Source: Dysgonamonadaceae bacterium (GTDB taxonomy: Bacteria; Bacteroidota; Bacteroidia; Bacteroidales; Azobacteroidaceae). Taken from it: DNA of 6,063 bases. The notes beneath the pieces were generated by a model, which searched no databases, was not told the origin of the DNA, and worked only from the letters and a program-made list of their open reading frames with translations. Position numbers and translations under genes: made by a program. Every line of letters begins with the position of its first letter. Position 1 is the first letter of the stretch. The DNA is taken from positions 1-6,063 of the forward strand of contig JAISKG010000087.1 in NCBI GenBank assembly GCA_031261015.1. Direction: 5' to 3'. This document shows positions 5,151 through 6,063 of the stretch, one piece after another.

Positions 5151-6063
5151 ATGAATAACTTAGATTTTATATCATTTTATACAAATCTTACGGGTTTTGC
5201 CCCATACAATTATCAAATTAAGGTTGCAGAACATTTATTGGCAGGCAAAAACGTTATTTTGTCTATTCCAACAGGCGCAGGTAAAACTTGGGCTTCAATT
5301 ATGCCGTTTCTTTATGCAAAGAAAAATGAAATAGAATCTTTTCCACAGAAAATAATTTACTCATTGCCTCTTCGTACATTAGCTAATTCCATTTATTTGG
5401 ATGTTACGAAAGTGATTAGTGAAAACAATGCATTTCAAAACCTTTCGTCCATTCAAACCGGTGAGTACAGTGACGACCCGTATTTTGAAAAACAAATCAT
5501 ATTTTCAACCGTTGACCAAACGCTCAGTAATTTTTTATGTTTTCCATTGCCTCTTTCACAAAGACAGGCAAATATTAATGCAGGCAGTTTAATTGGAAGT
5601 TACTTGGTTTTTGATGAATTTCATTTGCTTGATCCCAAATTATCAATGACGACAAGTTTAGGCATGTTGCGATTCTTGAACAATTTATGTCGAGTGTGTA
5701 TTATGACGGCTACTCTGACAGATGATTATATTCAATTCATTAAGGAAAAATTCGAATTTGAAGTCGTATCAATAAAAGATTTTCCAAATGACGTTGAGAA
5801 AATTAAGTCGTTAAAACCTGCTGAAAATAAATCGGTTAAGAAATCAATTACAGTCCTTGCCGATAAGAAAATCAATACCGAAGACATAATATACAAGCAT
5901 AAAAGCAAAACCATTGTAATTTGTAACCGCGTAGAGAAAGCGCAACAAATCTATAATGAATTAATTGCTTTGTTAGAAAAAGAAAATCACACGGTAATTA
6001 ATCAAAAGAATATCATTTGTTTACATTCTCGTTTTTTCGATAAAGACAGAAAAGATAAAGAAG
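5151..6063 (+). CDS. cas3: Cas3-type CRISPR helicase, 3' end outside the window
   Basis: The frame from ATG 5151 is open to the end of the window (304 codons plus 1 nt). It shows superfamily 2 helicase motifs in order: a Q-like motif (PYNYQ, 18-22), Walker A PTGAGKT (40-46), motif Ia LPLRTLAN (73-79), STVDQTLSNF (119-128), Walker B DEFH (155-158), motif III TATL (186-189), the start of the second RecA domain TIVICNRVEKAQQIY (254-268) and LHSRF (291-295). DEFHLLDP and LHSRF with a following Arg are typical of Cas3 rather than general DEAD-box helicases. Cas3 is recruited by the type I Cascade complex to unwind and degrade target DNA. Only about 35 residues precede Walker A, so the N-terminal HD nuclease is absent; it must be C-terminal, a separate gene or part of another protein. 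The gene is AT-rich (18 and 20 G+C of 60 at 5761-5820 and 5581-5640). The subtype cannot be assigned. Confidence 0.88.
   Translation, partial: MNNLDFISFYTNLTGFAPYNYQIKVAEHLLAGKNVILSIPTGAGKTWASIMPFLYAKKNEIESFPQKIIYSLPLRTLANSIYLDVTKVISENNAFQNLSSIQTGEYSDDPYFEKQIIFSTVDQTLSNFLCFPLPLSQRQANINAGSLIGSYLVFDEFHLLDPKLSMTTSLGMLRFLNNLCRVCIMTATLTDDYIQFIKEKFEFEVVSIKDFPNDVEKIKSLKPAENKSVKKSITVLADKKINTEDIIYKHKSKTIVICNRVEKAQQIYNELIALLEKENHTVINQKNIICLHSRFFDKDRKDKE

Noticed and set aside
5732..5914. 60-codon minus-strand frame within cas3
   Set aside because: It is antisense to the helicase gene, with a low-complexity hydrophobic translation of AT-rich DNA and no promoter; not a supported gene.

Overview
The window looks like a chromosomal segment from a member of the Bacteroidota, most likely Bacteroidales. 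Three things point there. The first gene is a DUF2027 plus Smr protein, an architecture characteristic of that group. Upstream of several genes sit matches to the Bacteroidota sigma-factor promoter (TTTG, about 20 nt, TAnnTTTG). Gene starts lack clear Shine-Dalgarno sequences. No RNA gene, insertion sequence or CRISPR repeat array is visible.

Layout. On the + strand at the left edge is the 3' part of a DUF2027/Smr protein gene, followed after 1 nt by a CYTH-domain (triphosphate tunnel) protein gene. Facing them is a minus-strand series running from 4117 down to 1229: efp (elongation factor P), radC (JAB/MPN-domain protein), a small antitoxin-like gene, the remnant of its PIN-domain toxin, and hemW (radical SAM heme chaperone). 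The 3' ends of the CYTH gene and hemW overlap by 42 bp. To the right, divergent from efp, lies the start of a CRISPR-Cas locus on the + strand: an intact cas6, then the first 304 codons of a Cas3-type helicase that runs off the window.

The most informative observation is a decayed toxin-antitoxin module between radC and hemW. The small antitoxin-like gene is intact and has a good Bacteroidota promoter whose -7 box is covered by a tandem 8-bp repeat. Its stop codon overlaps the start codon of a PIN toxin reduced to its first 8 codons (MKIVLDTN) joined out of frame to about its last 23 codons. An internal deletion has therefore apparently removed the body of the toxin, leaving an orphan antitoxin directly upstream of hemW.

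The CRISPR part is a recognisable Cas system at the window edge, not a new one. Two features merit attention. The Cas3 helicase has no N-terminal HD nuclease domain. There is also a sharp change in base composition, and a separate promoter, between cas6 (GC near that of the core genes) and cas3 (clearly AT-richer), consistent with the cas genes having come together from different sources. The subtype cannot be decided from this window.
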